64,000 nucleotides of DNA from DATKDF01 sp963752045 (GCA_963752045.1 CAVVWN010000008.1:1240001-1304000), one strand, 5' to 3'. Positions 28,630-40,419 are shown, numbered from the stretch's first letter. The notes: generated by a model not told the origin, from the sequence alone. Program-made: numbers and translations.

Positions 28630-28736
28630 CGGCTAGAGGATAATCTGTCCGGGGCTGGCTCCGTGCCGGCGATTTGCGATCGGCCCCGGTCGTGGGCCGG
28701 GCTCGAGGTTTGGCGGGTGCCGAGGAGTGAGCAGTG

Positions 28737-29768
28737 ATGGAAGACCCGAAGCCGGACGCTGAGGAGACCTCGAGGCTCGAGGCCCTGAGGCGGTACCGTG
28801 TCCTCGACACGGCGCCCGAGGAGGCGTTTGACGACCTCACGAAGCTGGCCTCCGAGATCTGCGGCACGCCGATTGCTCTGATTTCACTGGTCGACGCCAA
28901 CCGGCAGTGGTTCAAGTCGAATGTCGGCATGAGCGTGTCGGAGACCTCGAGGAACGTGGCCTTCTGCGACCACGCGATTCGGCAGCGCGGCCTGTTTGTC
29001 GTCTCGGATGCCCAGGCCGACGAACGGTTTGCCGACAACCCGCTCGTGACGTCCGACCCCGGTATCCGGTTCTACGCCGGCGCGCCGCTCGTCACGGCTG
29101 ACGGTCACGCGCTCGGCACCCTCTGCGTCATCGACCGGGTCCCGCGTTCCCTGACCCCGCGGCAGGTGGAGGCGCTGCAGGCGCTGCGGCGCCAGGCGAT
29201 GGCGCAGCTCGAGCTGAGACGAGCCGTCATCGACTTGTCCCGGGTGCTCGACGAACGCGAGGTGGTCGAGCGCGAGCAACAGCAGCTCGTTGACGAGTTG
29301 CGCCACTCGCTCGAGAACGTGCAGAAACTCTCGGGCCTGTTGCCGTACTGCTCGGCCTGCGAGCTGAATCTGGTGATTCCGGCCGACCCGTCGGCGGTCG
29401 ATGCGGTGACCGAGGGCGTGATGCGAGTGCTGCGCGACAAAGGCATGGCCGACAGCGACGACCACCACGTGGAGCTCGCGCTGCAGGAGGCCCTGGCGAA
29501 CGCCGTGCGCCACGGCTGCAAGAACGACCCGACACAGAAGATCCAGTGCGTAGTGACGTGCGACGCGTCGGGTGACGTGGTGATCGTCGTCCGCGATCCG
29601 GGTCCGGGGTTCGACGTGGGCGCCGTCCCCAATCCCACCGAGAAAGCCAATCTGTTCAAGCCGAGCGGGCGAGGGGTGTTTCTCATCAACCAGCTCATGG
29701 ACGAGGTCAAATTCGACGACGGCGGCCGGGAGATCCGGATGACCAAGCGCGTGCACGCGCGCGAATAG
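28737..29768 (+). CDS. GAF-domain sensor with RsbW-like histidine kinase-type ATPase
   Basis: The protein of 343 residues has an N-terminal GAF domain (about 15-160, starting RLEALRRYRVLDTAPEEAFDDLTKLA) and a helical linker (about 165-205). A C-terminal HATPase follows with the N-box ELALQEALANAVRHG, G1 DPGPGFD and G2 SGRGVFLINQLMDEV. There is no HisKA dimerisation/phosphorylation helix. The ATPase is of the anti-sigma serine kinase type, so it may regulate by partner switching. A GAGGAG ribosome site precedes the ATG at 28737; the GTG three bases earlier is less likely. Confidence 0.88.
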   Translation: MEDPKPDAEETSRLEALRRYRVLDTAPEEAFDDLTKLASEICGTPIALISLVDANRQWFKSNVGMSVSETSRNVAFCDHAIRQRGLFVVSDAQADERFADNPLVTSDPGIRFYAGAPLVTADGHALGTLCVIDRVPRSLTPRQVEALQALRRQAMAQLELRRAVIDLSRVLDEREVVEREQQQLVDELRHSLENVQKLSGLLPYCSACELNLVIPADPSAVDAVTEGVMRVLRDKGMADSDDHHVELALQEALANAVRHGCKNDPTQKIQCVVTCDASGDVVIVVRDPGPGFDVGAVPNPTEKANLFKPSGRGVFLINQLMDEVKFDDGGREIRMTKRVHARE

Positions 29769-29934
29769 GCCCACGTCCTTCGTCGGCTGGCTGGCGGGCC
29801 AGTGGCCGCTCCAATCGGCCGTTTGGCCCCGACAAACTTGAAATCAAGCCGGCCAGGTTCTCGGCCGATATACGTGTCGGAGATGCCGCGTCGCTCCCCG
29901 CGCATGGCTCACCTGGAACGACGGAGGTCCAGTG

Positions 29935-30564
29935 ATGAAGTCCGACGAGGCGCAGGCTCTGGCCGAGGTGCCGGAACAGGCAATCACGAGCAGTGACGGG
30001 CAACCCGGGTGGGTGACAGGCGAGCTGCCGGCGCAGTACGGCGAGCTCGCGGCCAAGATCAAGGCCCTGCACGAGGAAGCTCACAAGTACGAGAAAATCG
30101 CGGCCGTTCTCTGGCAGACGGGCACTCCGCTCGTCGTGGCCGTACGCGATCTGTTCGCGGCGCTGCAGTTCAAAGTGCAGGAGTCCGAGAGCGGGGCGGC
30201 CAGCTATGACCTCTCCGTCGAGCTCGAGAACGGGCGCCGCCTGCTCGTCGAGGTCGTTGGCGGGACCGGGGCCGTGGACCGCAAGTCACCGCACATTGGC
30301 CAGGTGCTCCGCGCACTCCAGGACGACGCGAGGGACCAGGACCGCGTGGTCGTGGTGGCCAACGCCCACTGCGAGACGCCGCTCGCCGACCGGCGGCAGG
30401 AGGCCGTGGCGCCCGACGCGCTCCGGCTGATCCAGGGCCTCGGCGCAAACTTCATCGCGACGCCGACGCTCTTCGGGATCTGGCGCTATTCGCTGCAGGA
30501 CCTGCCCGGCGCGCGCAAGAGCGTTGCGCGCCTGCACTCGCAGGACGGCGGCATCTTCAGATAG
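29935..30564 (+). CDS. Unknown protein, possible nuclease-like (PD-(D/E)xK) fold
   Basis: The 209-residue soluble protein is preceded by a GGAGG site 7 bases before the ATG. A helical N-terminal half (KIKALHEEAHKYEKIAAVLWQTG) is followed by SYDLSVELENGRRLLVEVVGG. The spacing of D and E-V-x-G resembles the core of restriction-like nuclease folds, though the usual lysine is replaced by valine. DQDRVVVVANAHCETPLADR follows. I do not recognise a named family; the nuclease-like reading is a guess from pattern, and the domain may only bind ligands. Confidence 0.62.
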   Translation: MKSDEAQALAEVPEQAITSSDGQPGWVTGELPAQYGELAAKIKALHEEAHKYEKIAAVLWQTGTPLVVAVRDLFAALQFKVQESESGAASYDLSVELENGRRLLVEVVGGTGAVDRKSPHIGQVLRALQDDARDQDRVVVVANAHCETPLADRRQEAVAPDALRLIQGLGANFIATPTLFGIWRYSLQDLPGARKSVARLHSQDGGIFR

Positions 30565-30632
30565 GTCCAGCGGCGCAAGTGTGTTGTGATGTCTGGTGAC
30601 AGCACCGGACGCCACTGGCCGCACGTCGGCCA

Positions 30633-31802
30633 GTGAGCGCCGGGCTGTCCTCGGACATGCCCGCTCGCACATTCGCGTCGAGTCCCCGCCGTCGGCTGAT
30701 CGTCGCGGTCGGTACGTCGGTGGCGCTCGTCCTGTCGGCCCCGTACGTCGGCCTGATTCGGAGTGCGATCCGGAGCGCGTTCCCGGACCAGTTCAGCACC
30801 GTCATCAATGTTCTCGTCGCAGCCGCCCTCGCGGCCGCGGTCCTTGCCGTCCTCGGGCGCATTCGCGATCGGCGTCTCTTCCGATACGCCGCCCTGTGCG
30901 CGGCGTTCGGGGCAGGTGTGGCATACGCGGCTGCGACCGGGAGCGCCGACCCGGGCGTGCGCGCCGTCGAGCACTTTCACTTCGTGGAATTCGGGCTCAT
31001 CACGTTCCTCTTCTATCGCGTCTGGCGAGACCGCCTCGACTGGTCGGCGTTGGCGCTGCCGGTCCTTGCGGCCTTCATCGTGGGCGTCGCCGAAGAGTGG
31101 TTCCAGTGGTTTCTGCCCGCACGCGTCGGGGAACTGCGTGACGTCTGGCTCAACTTCGTCGCCGTGGGTTGCGGGTTGCTGTTTGCCCTGGGCGTCGAGC
31201 CACCGGCGCCATTCACGTTCGGGTGGCGAAACGGTTCGACGCGCCGGGTATCGCGCGCGATCGCCGCGGCGATCATCGTGCTCGCGGCCTTCGTGCACAT
31301 CGTCCACCTTGGTCGAGAGATCGACGACCCCGACATCGGCGCGTTCGGGTCTCGCTTCTCCGTCGAGCAGTTGCAGGCGATGAGCGCAGACCGGGCCAGC
31401 CGCTGGTTGACCGCCCCGCCGCTCGAAAGACCGCCCCGGATGTCGCGCGAGGACCAGTACATGACCGAAGGCCTCCAGCACGTGCAGGCACGCAATGAGG
31501 CCTGGGACCGGGGAGACGTGACCGAGGCGTTTCGCGAGAACCTGATCCTGGAGCGGTACTTCGCGCCGGTGCTCGACACGCCGTCCTACGTGTCGGCGAC
31601 GGGCCATCGATGGCATCCCGACCAGAGGGCAGACGCCGAGGTGCGCGCCGGCGCCGCGCCGGAGGAGCCGTTCACGAGCGAGGCGTACCCCTATCCGCTG
31701 TATTACTGGTCGCCTGTGGCGCTGTGGGCCCTTGCGCTCAGCGCCGCGGCCGCGCTCCTCCTCGTGTCGAGGCGTGATTCCGTCGCGGACGGCAGGCGGT
31801 AA
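30633..31802 (+). CDS. VanZ-like membrane protein
   Basis: The 389-residue protein has five to seven membrane segments. The VanZ-like core is visible as VEHFHFVEFGLITFLFYRVW, VGVAEEWFQWFLPARVGELRDVWLNFVAVGCG and a following helix. The first acidic/histidine helix and the E-E-x-x-Q/D-x-x-x-N pattern are diagnostic. A soluble C-terminal stretch (about 225-355) with no recognised domain precedes a last helix. VanZ proteins are linked to glycopeptide tolerance or envelope functions, but the role here is unknown. The start at GTG 30633 or ATG 30657 is unresolved. Confidence 0.78.
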   Translation: MSAGLSSDMPARTFASSPRRRLIVAVGTSVALVLSAPYVGLIRSAIRSAFPDQFSTVINVLVAAALAAAVLAVLGRIRDRRLFRYAALCAAFGAGVAYAAATGSADPGVRAVEHFHFVEFGLITFLFYRVWRDRLDWSALALPVLAAFIVGVAEEWFQWFLPARVGELRDVWLNFVAVGCGLLFALGVEPPAPFTFGWRNGSTRRVSRAIAAAIIVLAAFVHIVHLGREIDDPDIGAFGSRFSVEQLQAMSADRASRWLTAPPLERPPRMSREDQYMTEGLQHVQARNEAWDRGDVTEAFRENLILERYFAPVLDTPSYVSATGHRWHPDQRADAEVRAGAAPEEPFTSEAYPYPLYYWSPVALWALALSAAAALLLVSRRDSVADGRR

Positions 31803-31825
31803 GATCGCCTCCAAGGAGGTGCTTC

Positions 31826-32368
31826 ATGGAGGTCGTCCTCACTCCCTATCGTGCGGAACTCTTCACGGCGGCCTATCACCTGAGTGGCGAGCTGCACATG
31901 CGAGGCGCGCCAGGCCCCTTCCTGAATGACCACGTGAACAAGGTCTTCACCCTCGTTGGCGGGATCATCCGTCCTCTGGCTCGAGAGACCGCGGTCATGC
32001 CGGTCGACGTTCGGACGGTCCACGCCGCGAAGGCGTCGATTGAGATCCTCGGGTTACCGGGGGCGGAGCCGAAGGACGTGCAACTGATGGCAGCGATTTG
32101 CCGGCTGGTCTGCTTCACGGAGAGCTACGTCGTCGAGGGTGAGTTTCATACCGGGGCGGAGACCAGGCCTGCCGATGTCTTCTACTTTGTGGGCGGACCG
32201 TTCTTCCCGGCGACCAACGTCCGGATTCGCGCGGTCCGGCCGGTGGCGTCCGAGGTCGACATGTTGCTGCCCCTGGCCTACGTTCACCGCGATGCGGTCC
32301 GCGCTCTGTACGGCCTGGACGAGGAGGGGGCTTCCGCGCCGGTTTTCACGGAGAGAGGCCCCGGCTAG
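31826..32368 (+). CDS. Conserved-looking soluble protein of unknown function
   Basis: The 180-residue protein is preceded by a perfect AAGGAGGT ribosome site, which supports the start. It has no signal or membrane segment. A middle region (FTLVGGIIRPLARETAVMPVDVRTVHAAKASIEILG) and a C-terminal region (VRIRAVRPVASEVDMLLPLAYVHRDAV) look structured. I do not recognise the family. It follows the VanZ-like gene by 23 bases and may share its transcript. Its 3' end overlaps the convergent DUF6064 remnant by 23 bases. Confidence 0.72.
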   Translation: MEVVLTPYRAELFTAAYHLSGELHMRGAPGPFLNDHVNKVFTLVGGIIRPLARETAVMPVDVRTVHAAKASIEILGLPGAEPKDVQLMAAICRLVCFTESYVVEGEFHTGAETRPADVFYFVGGPFFPATNVRIRAVRPVASEVDMLLPLAYVHRDAVRALYGLDEEGASAPVFTERGPG

Positions 32369-32888
32369 GCGGCCGACGAGCGGCGTGCCCGACGAGGGTC
32401 GCCACCAGCACGACCCCGGCCGCCAGGAGCACATAGTCCGTCCACACGCCCAGCAGCAGGGCCGCCGACCCGCCGACGAGGCCCCAGAGGCACGGCACGA
32501 TCGCCAGCCGAATCACCGACGCGCCGCGCGCCACGACGAGGACGCCGATGGTGAGAATCGCGGTCGGGCAGGGGACTCCGAACGTCGGCGTTCCCGGGTA
32601 CGGATGCCCCAACGTGAGATTGAGCACCGGATAGGCAAGCGCGTATGTCACGAGGCTCCATCCGGCCAGGGACCGCCACCGGTTGGTGGCGGCAACGGCA
32701 ATCGACTGCCGGTGGCCCGCCGACAGGAGAAGGATGCCTTCTGCCACGAACAAGGCCGCAAACAGCCAGGCGGCCGGATTGATCGACGTGAAGAGCAGCG
32801 CGTGGTAGACGAGGCCGTTCCAGAGCCACAGCAGACCGATGGGCCCGGATCCGTGGCGCGCGTGTTTGACGTACCTCGATGCCTTTCC
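32346..32888 (-). pseudogene. DUF6064-like membrane protein lacking its N-terminus
   Basis: The open frame reads GLLWLWNGLVYHALLF and NPAAWLFAALFVAEGILLL, then NLTLGHPYPGTPTFGVPCP, the hallmark of DUF6064 membrane proteins, and three further helices. The frame is closed by a TAG at 32889-32891 with no ATG or GTG start. About 60 residues (the first one or two helices) of the usual protein are missing. A TTG at 32753 gives a 135-residue product but would cut further into the domain. It is probably a 5'-truncated remnant beside the start of the metal efflux operon. Confidence 0.6.
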
Positions 32889-32903
32889 CTACACTGCTTG
32901 CCA

Positions 32904-33296
32904 GTGCACCGACTGACAGCCTGGTTCGTCACGCTGGCTTTCATGGCAGCCGCGGGAAGCGTGTCCGCGCGGCACCTGCACGTCTATCCGGATCACGAGC
33001 ACCCGGAGCACGTTCACGGCCCTGCGGCCCACGAGCACGACCAGCCCGTCTCTGAGAGGTCTGGTGGCCCTGTGTTTCACGCGTGTGAGCCCGGGCAGCA
33101 CCTTCTGGCGGTGTCTGTGGTGTGTGTCGCGCCGCTCGTGGAGCTCGACGCAGACCGGGATCGAGAAGTCGGGGCTGTGGTGCTGCCGGCGTTCACCTCT
33201 CGACGGATCGTCGAGACGATCGACGGCCGGGCGCACGGTCCGCCCGTCGGCTCATCCGCCTCGCTCCGCGCCCCGCCCCGCACGTCGCACGCCTGA
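32904..33296 (+). CDS. His-rich exported protein leading the metal efflux operon
   Basis: From a GTG at 32904 the product has 130 residues. A signal peptide (VTLAFMAAAGSVSA, cleavage near residue 22) is followed by a histidine cluster (RHLHVYPDHEHPEHVHG and HEHD). The middle contains HACEPGQHLLAV and a conserved-looking stretch. It lies 66 bases upstream of the outer-membrane channel gene, so a periplasmic metal-binding role for the efflux system is likely. This is an inference from composition and position. The upstream part of the same frame (from 32139) is a shadow. Confidence 0.66.
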   Translation: MHRLTAWFVTLAFMAAAGSVSARHLHVYPDHEHPEHVHGPAAHEHDQPVSERSGGPVFHACEPGQHLLAVSVVCVAPLVELDADRDREVGAVVLPAFTSRRIVETIDGRAHGPPVGSSASLRAPPRTSHA

Positions 33297-33362
33297 GTAC
33301 TTCTGACCGGCGCACGCCGGTCGTCCCCTGTTCGCAAGGCTCTTGTTCCGAGGACCGCAGGA

Positions 33363-34574
33363 ATGGCTATGGACGCCAAGGTACGCGCAGGCATGGCTGC
33401 GCTTTCCATGCTCGTGACGTCGACTGCTGCCGCGCAGGATCGCACGGCGCGCGAGCTCATTGACGTCGTCGTGCGTGAAGGCCCGCAGGCGGCGGCAATA
33501 CGCGCCGGTGTCGACGTGACGCGGAGCGAGCAGGCCGCACGGCTCGCCTATCCCAACCCGGGCGTGATCTACAGCCGGGAAGGCGCCGGGTTCACCGAGT
33601 TCCTGCAGGCCGAGCAGACCCTGCTGATCTTCGGCACGCAGGCGGCGCTCTCCCGCGCGGGCGTGGCGGCCACCTCGGCCGCCGAGGCCGAACGGGATGC
33701 CCGGCTCTGGGCCTTGCAGGCGATCGCGGCCGGCGCCGTCGCACGGCTCGGAGCGGAGCAGGCCCGGCTCGAGACGGCCGAGTCCTACGTCGCCGAGATC
33801 GAGCGCGTCATCGAGGTGCTGCAGGTGCGGGAGCGGGAAGGCGAAGGTTCCCGGTTCGATCGCCTGCGCGCCGAGCAGGAGCGCTACGAGGCCGCGCGGC
33901 TCGTGACCGAGGCGGCCGTGGCCATGACCGAGGCGCGGGGAGCCTTGGCGGCCCTGCTGCCACCGGATGTGCCCGTTGGCCGTGTCATCGACCCGATCTT
34001 CGCGCCCAGGAGCGTCGACCCGCTCGCCTCACTCCAGGCGCGAGCCCGCGGGCGCCGGCCGGAGCTTCGCGCGCTCGAGGCGTCGCGCGAGCGCACCGAG
34101 CACGAATCGGACGCCGCAAAGAAAGCCCGGCTTCCGGCGCCGACGATCTTCGGCGGCATGAAGCGTGCAGACACCGGATCGGAGCGCGCAACCGGAGGGA
34201 TCTTCGGCGTGAGCCTGTCGGTCCCCCTCTTCGACACGGGCGCGCGCGAGGCCGCGCGCTGGTCGGCCGAGCGTCTTCGCATCGATGCGGAACGCACGGC
34301 GCTCGAGCACGAGATTCACACGGAGATCGCACGCGCCGTCGACACCCTGGCCTTGAGACAGGCCGCCGTCAGAGACGATCCGCAAGGCTCGGCTGCCGAC
34401 CTCACCCAGATCGCCGCGGTGGCCTATCGCGAAGGGGCCATCGGCATCCTCGAGCTGCTCGACGCCTTCCGTACGGCCTCTCGAGCCCGCCTTCGCAGCA
34501 TTGACATCCAGTTCGAGGCCCGCCTGGCGCAGATTGCGCTGGAGCGCGCCGTGGGAGACATCCTGTGGCCCTGA
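33363..34574 (+). CDS. TolC-family outer membrane factor (CzcC/CusC-like)
   Basis: The 403-residue protein has a signal peptide (about 1-26, cut near AAAQ) and two repeated long alpha-helical segments typical of TolC channels (for example EAERDARLWALQAIAAGAVARLGAEQ and the matching helices near 320-395). The motif FGVSLSVPLFDTG in the second half is a usual TolC-family signature. It is the outer-membrane part of the CzcCBA/CusCBA-like set and overlaps the adaptor start by 10 bases. Confidence 0.88.
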   Translation: MAMDAKVRAGMAALSMLVTSTAAAQDRTARELIDVVVREGPQAAAIRAGVDVTRSEQAARLAYPNPGVIYSREGAGFTEFLQAEQTLLIFGTQAALSRAGVAATSAAEAERDARLWALQAIAAGAVARLGAEQARLETAESYVAEIERVIEVLQVREREGEGSRFDRLRAEQERYEAARLVTEAAVAMTEARGALAALLPPDVPVGRVIDPIFAPRSVDPLASLQARARGRRPELRALEASRERTEHESDAAKKARLPAPTIFGGMKRADTGSERATGGIFGVSLSVPLFDTGAREAARWSAERLRIDAERTALEHEIHTEIARAVDTLALRQAAVRDDPQGSAADLTQIAAVAYREGAIGILELLDAFRTASRARLRSIDIQFEARLAQIALERAVGDILWP

Positions 34575-36100
34575 AGCATCTCATCACGCTGTCCGTCTGT
34601 GTCGCGCTCGGCTCGGCCTGCGCCGGCCCCGAGCCTCCCGCGGCTGAACCCGACGAGCCCGAGGCGCTGAGCGTCACGCGGTGGACCGACAAGACCGAGC
34701 TCTTCGCCGAGTACCCGGCGCTCGTGGCCGGCGAGACGTCGAGGTTCGCGATTCACCTGACCCGCCTCGAATCCTTCGCGGCGCTCACCGACGGTCACGT
34801 CGAGGTGCACCTGCGACCGGCCGCCGGCGCCGCCGAGGTCTTCGCGACCGACGCGCCCAGCCGGCCCGGCATCTTCGGCGTCGACGTGACGCCGTCGTCT
34901 GCGGGCACGCGCGAGATGGTGATTGTCGTACGCGCGCAGGGTCTCGAGGACGAGCATCGCGTCGGCCTCGTCGACGTGCACGCCACGGCGGAGGACGCGC
35001 GCTCGGCCGCGGCTGCGGCGGCGGGCGAAGCCGTCGAGGGCATCAGCTTTCTCAAGGAACAGCAGTGGAACCTGGAATTCGGGACGGCGCTCGTCGAAGA
35101 GCGAGCGCTCGGCGAGTCGTTGCGCGTACCGGCGCGCATCGAGGCACGGCCGGGCGGTTGGGCTGAGGTCGCGGCTCCCGTCGACGGCCGGCTGACGAGC
35201 GTTGTCGATACGCCCGTCGGGTCACCCGTGTCGCGTGGCCAGGAGCTGGCACGCCTGCTGCCGCCGCCGGCCGCGCCGGCCGCACGGCCCGAGCTCGATC
35301 GCGCGCTTGTCGAAGCGCAGTCGAGCCTGACGCTCGCTACGCTGGATCGCGAGCGTGCTGAACGTCTCGTGGCCGCCGGCGCCGCGCCGGCTCGGCGCCT
35401 GGAGGAGGCGCGCACGGCCGAAGAACAGGCGCGCGCCAGACTTACCGCGGCCGAGGCCAGCGTGTCGCTCTACGAAGCTGCGCAGGGCGGCGGCGCCGAG
35501 GCCGAAGGCCGTTTCGTCGTGCGCGCCCCCATCAGCGGTGTGATGGCGCGACGTGAAGTCAGTTCCGGCACGACCGTCACCGCTGGAACCGTCCTCTTCC
35601 ACATCGTCGACGCCGCCAATGTTCAAGTGGTTGGCCAGATTCCGGAATCGGATGCCACCCGGGCCGCGCGCTCGACGATGGCTGAAATGGAAGTACCTCC
35701 GACGGGCGAGCGCCTGACCGTCGGACGGCGCGCGAGCGTCGGCCGCGTGCTCGATCCGGTCACGCGGACGCTCCCCATCACATTCACGCTCGACAATCGT
35801 CAGCACGGCCTTCCGGTGGGGCAGCCTGTGTTCCTGCATCTGCTCTTCGAGACGACGGTGTCCGGGCCGGTCGTGCCGGCCGGGGCGCTCGTCGACGATG
35901 CGGGGAGGCCGATCGTGTTCGTGCAACTGGAAGGCGAGACCTTCGAGCGGCGGCCGGTGACGGTGGGAGCCCGCGCCGGCGGTCTCGTGCAGATCACGGC
36001 CGGCGTCCGGCCAGGCGAGCGGGTCGTGACCCGGGGCGCGTATCTCGTGCGCCTCGCCTCGCTGTCTACCTCGGTTCCCGCCCATGGGCACGTTCACTAA
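34565..36100 (+). CDS. RND efflux periplasmic adaptor (CzcB/CusB-like lipoprotein)
   Basis: The 511-residue protein starts at a GTG inside the previous gene. The leader ends in LGSAC, a lipobox, so it is probably lipid-anchored. An N-terminal beta-sandwich (about 35-145, SVTRWTDKTELFAEYPALVAGE) precedes the lipoyl half-motif (WAEVAAPVDGRLTSVV), a coiled-coil hairpin (about 235-305), the second lipoyl half (VRAPISGVMARREVSSG) and the beta-barrel and proximal domains. The extra N-terminal domain is seen in metal-type adaptors. It bridges the RND pump and the channel. Confidence 0.9.
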   Translation: MALKHLITLSVCVALGSACAGPEPPAAEPDEPEALSVTRWTDKTELFAEYPALVAGETSRFAIHLTRLESFAALTDGHVEVHLRPAAGAAEVFATDAPSRPGIFGVDVTPSSAGTREMVIVVRAQGLEDEHRVGLVDVHATAEDARSAAAAAAGEAVEGISFLKEQQWNLEFGTALVEERALGESLRVPARIEARPGGWAEVAAPVDGRLTSVVDTPVGSPVSRGQELARLLPPPAAPAARPELDRALVEAQSSLTLATLDRERAERLVAAGAAPARRLEEARTAEEQARARLTAAEASVSLYEAAQGGGAEAEGRFVVRAPISGVMARREVSSGTTVTAGTVLFHIVDAANVQVVGQIPESDATRAARSTMAEMEVPPTGERLTVGRRASVGRVLDPVTRTLPITFTLDNRQHGLPVGQPVFLHLLFETTVSGPVVPAGALVDDAGRPIVFVQLEGETFERRPVTVGARAGGLVQITAGVRPGERVVTRGAYLVRLASLSTSVPAHGHVH

Positions 36101-36112
36101 GCGGGGTCTCCG

Positions 36113-39206
<3,094 letters not shown>

Positions 39207-39229
39207 AACGGCAGAAGGAGAGGTCGGTG

Positions 39230-39946
39230 ATGAAGAAGGTGATCACGACGCTGGTGCTCGCGCTCGGTGTTGCCGCGATGGCGCAGCAACTCGACCCGCG
39301 TCGGCAGCCCGGTGCGAGCGTCAGCATCTTCGCGCCCGAACAGCACGACCTCTATGACGGGCGGTTCCGCATCTCGGCCGGCCGGATCCACATGGTTGGC
39401 GGCCTCCGCGATGCGCCCGGCTGGGACCACATGGACAACGCCGGTCGGACCGTGAAGCCCGTGTCCGGCACGGCCGAGATCGACGTCGACGAGATCGCGA
39501 ACACGGGGACGTTCGAGGCCAGGCTGAAGATCCCGGAAGGCGACTTCGTGCTCGTGATGGATCGGTTTCACGAGTTCAGCCCGTGCCAGGATGGGGGGCT
39601 CGTAGCGTACCTGCACGAGCACGGCACCGACTCGGGCTGCGGCGACGCGAACTGGCCGAAGGCGTTCGTCTTTCTGGCCGGCTGGGGATACGGCCACGCC
39701 ACGCTCGACGGCCGGCCGCTCTACGACGACTACGAAGTGCACTTCATGGTCACGCAGGGCATGCGCGACCGCCAGACGCTCAGCGTGGACTATCCGATGG
39801 AAGGGAAGCGACTGCCGGCCGGCGAGGTCAACCCCGCCACGCAGCAGGTCGATTTCTACATCAGGAGCCCGCAGCAGAATCCGGCCAACCGGCCCAACCG
39901 CGAGGTCTTCACCCACTTCTTTGGCATGGAGGTGACGTGGAAGTGA
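39230..39946 (+). CDS. Secreted protein of unknown function
   Basis: The 238-residue protein has a signal peptide (MKKVITTLVLALGVAAMA, cut before QQ) and an upstream GGAG ribosome site. The mature part has beta-rich segments, and two cysteines frame a central glycine-rich stretch (SPCQDGGLVAYLHEHGTDSGCGD). The late FTHFFGMEVTWK looks like a conserved end. I do not recognise the family. It follows the RND pump by 23 bases and may be co-transcribed. It is the last gene before the genomic island. Confidence 0.75.
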   Translation: MKKVITTLVLALGVAAMAQQLDPRRQPGASVSIFAPEQHDLYDGRFRISAGRIHMVGGLRDAPGWDHMDNAGRTVKPVSGTAEIDVDEIANTGTFEARLKIPEGDFVLVMDRFHEFSPCQDGGLVAYLHEHGTDSGCGDANWPKAFVFLAGWGYGHATLDGRPLYDDYEVHFMVTQGMRDRQTLSVDYPMEGKRLPAGEVNPATQQVDFYIRSPQQNPANRPNREVFTHFFGMEVTWK

Positions 39947-39974
39947 GCCACATCCTACACCCCTGACCGGAGGT

Positions 39975-40160
39975 CGGCGGAGCGGCGCGGGGCGGTGGGG
40001 TCCCCGCAAGCGACGCCGTAGGGGAGTCCGCAGGGGCGAAGCCCCTCGGTCAAGACCGGGCGCGAGCGAACTGCGGTGCGCGAGCCGGCGGAGCGGCGCG
40101 GGGCGGTGGGGTCCCCGCAAGCGACGCCGTAGGGGAGTCCGCAGGGGCGAAGCCCCTCGG
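39975..40160 (+). repeat. Two direct copies of a 75-bp intergenic repeat
   Basis: Bases 39975-40049 and 40086-40160 appear identical over 75 bases and are separated by 36 bases. Each copy ends in a small hairpin (AGGGGC-GAA-GCCCCT, 40032-40046 in the first copy). The second copy lies only 7 bases from the left attachment site of the island. No open frame crosses the repeats convincingly. They could be REP-like elements or a local duplication. Confidence 0.85.
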
Positions 40161-40167
40161 ATCAATG

Positions 40168-40219
40168 TTGGTGCCGAGGGGCAGAATCGAACTGCCGACA
40201 CCGTGATTTTCAGTCACGT
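40168..40219 (-). other. Left attachment site (attL): duplicated 3' end of tRNA-Phe
   Basis: These 52 bases are identical to 63631-63682, which is the 3' part of the intact tRNA-Phe gene, from the CCA end through the anticodon stem. The match stops inside the anticodon arm, and no 5' half of a tRNA follows, so this is not a second gene. The layout (tRNA 3' end duplicated next to an integrase) is the standard signature of an integrated element, giving an island of about 23.5 kb. Confidence 0.93.
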
Positions 40220-40333
40220 CCCATGGCACTTCCTGACGTCCGCTGAAAAATCCCCACATCGAATTGCTCTTGTAAATCCGGGCACGTTTCGCTTCAATCG
40301 AGAGCACGAGTTTTCAGCGAGCAGCCGTACTCG

Positions 40334-40352
40334 TGTGACCCCAGTGTGACCC
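40334..40352 (+). other. TGTGAC direct-repeat pair near the left island end (possible integrase arm site)
   Basis: The 19-base sequence TGTGACCCCAGTGTGACCC holds two TGTGAC copies 11 bases apart, about one helical turn. The identical 19 bases occur at 63565-63583 near the other island end. This is the arrangement expected of arm-type binding sites for a tyrosine recombinase, but no binding can be shown from sequence. Confidence 0.5.
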
Positions 40353-40367
40353 CAGCCGACTCGTCGC

Positions 40368-40394
40368 GACACCGTGATTGAAAGTCACGGTGTC
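40368..40394. promoter_or_regulatory. Inverted repeat upstream of the integrase gene
   Basis: A perfect 10-base inverted repeat (GACACCGTGA at 40368-40377 and TCACGGTGTC at 40385-40394) surrounds a 7-base spacer. Its left arm repeats part of the att core (ACACCGTGATT of the tRNA anticodon arm). It lies 26 bases before the integrase ATG, so it could be an integrase or regulator binding site overlapping the promoter. This is an inference from position. Confidence 0.5.
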
Positions 40395-40419
40395 TGCTCC
40401 GCGGGTGATGGAGGCCGGT

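Noticed and set aside
39975..40160. A CRISPR array
   Set aside because: There are only two copies of a 75-base unit, longer than CRISPR repeats, and no cas genes are present in the window.
40168..40225. A second tRNA-Phe gene
   Set aside because: Only the 3' half matches a tRNA; the D-arm and 5' acceptor strand are absent. It is the attachment-site copy.
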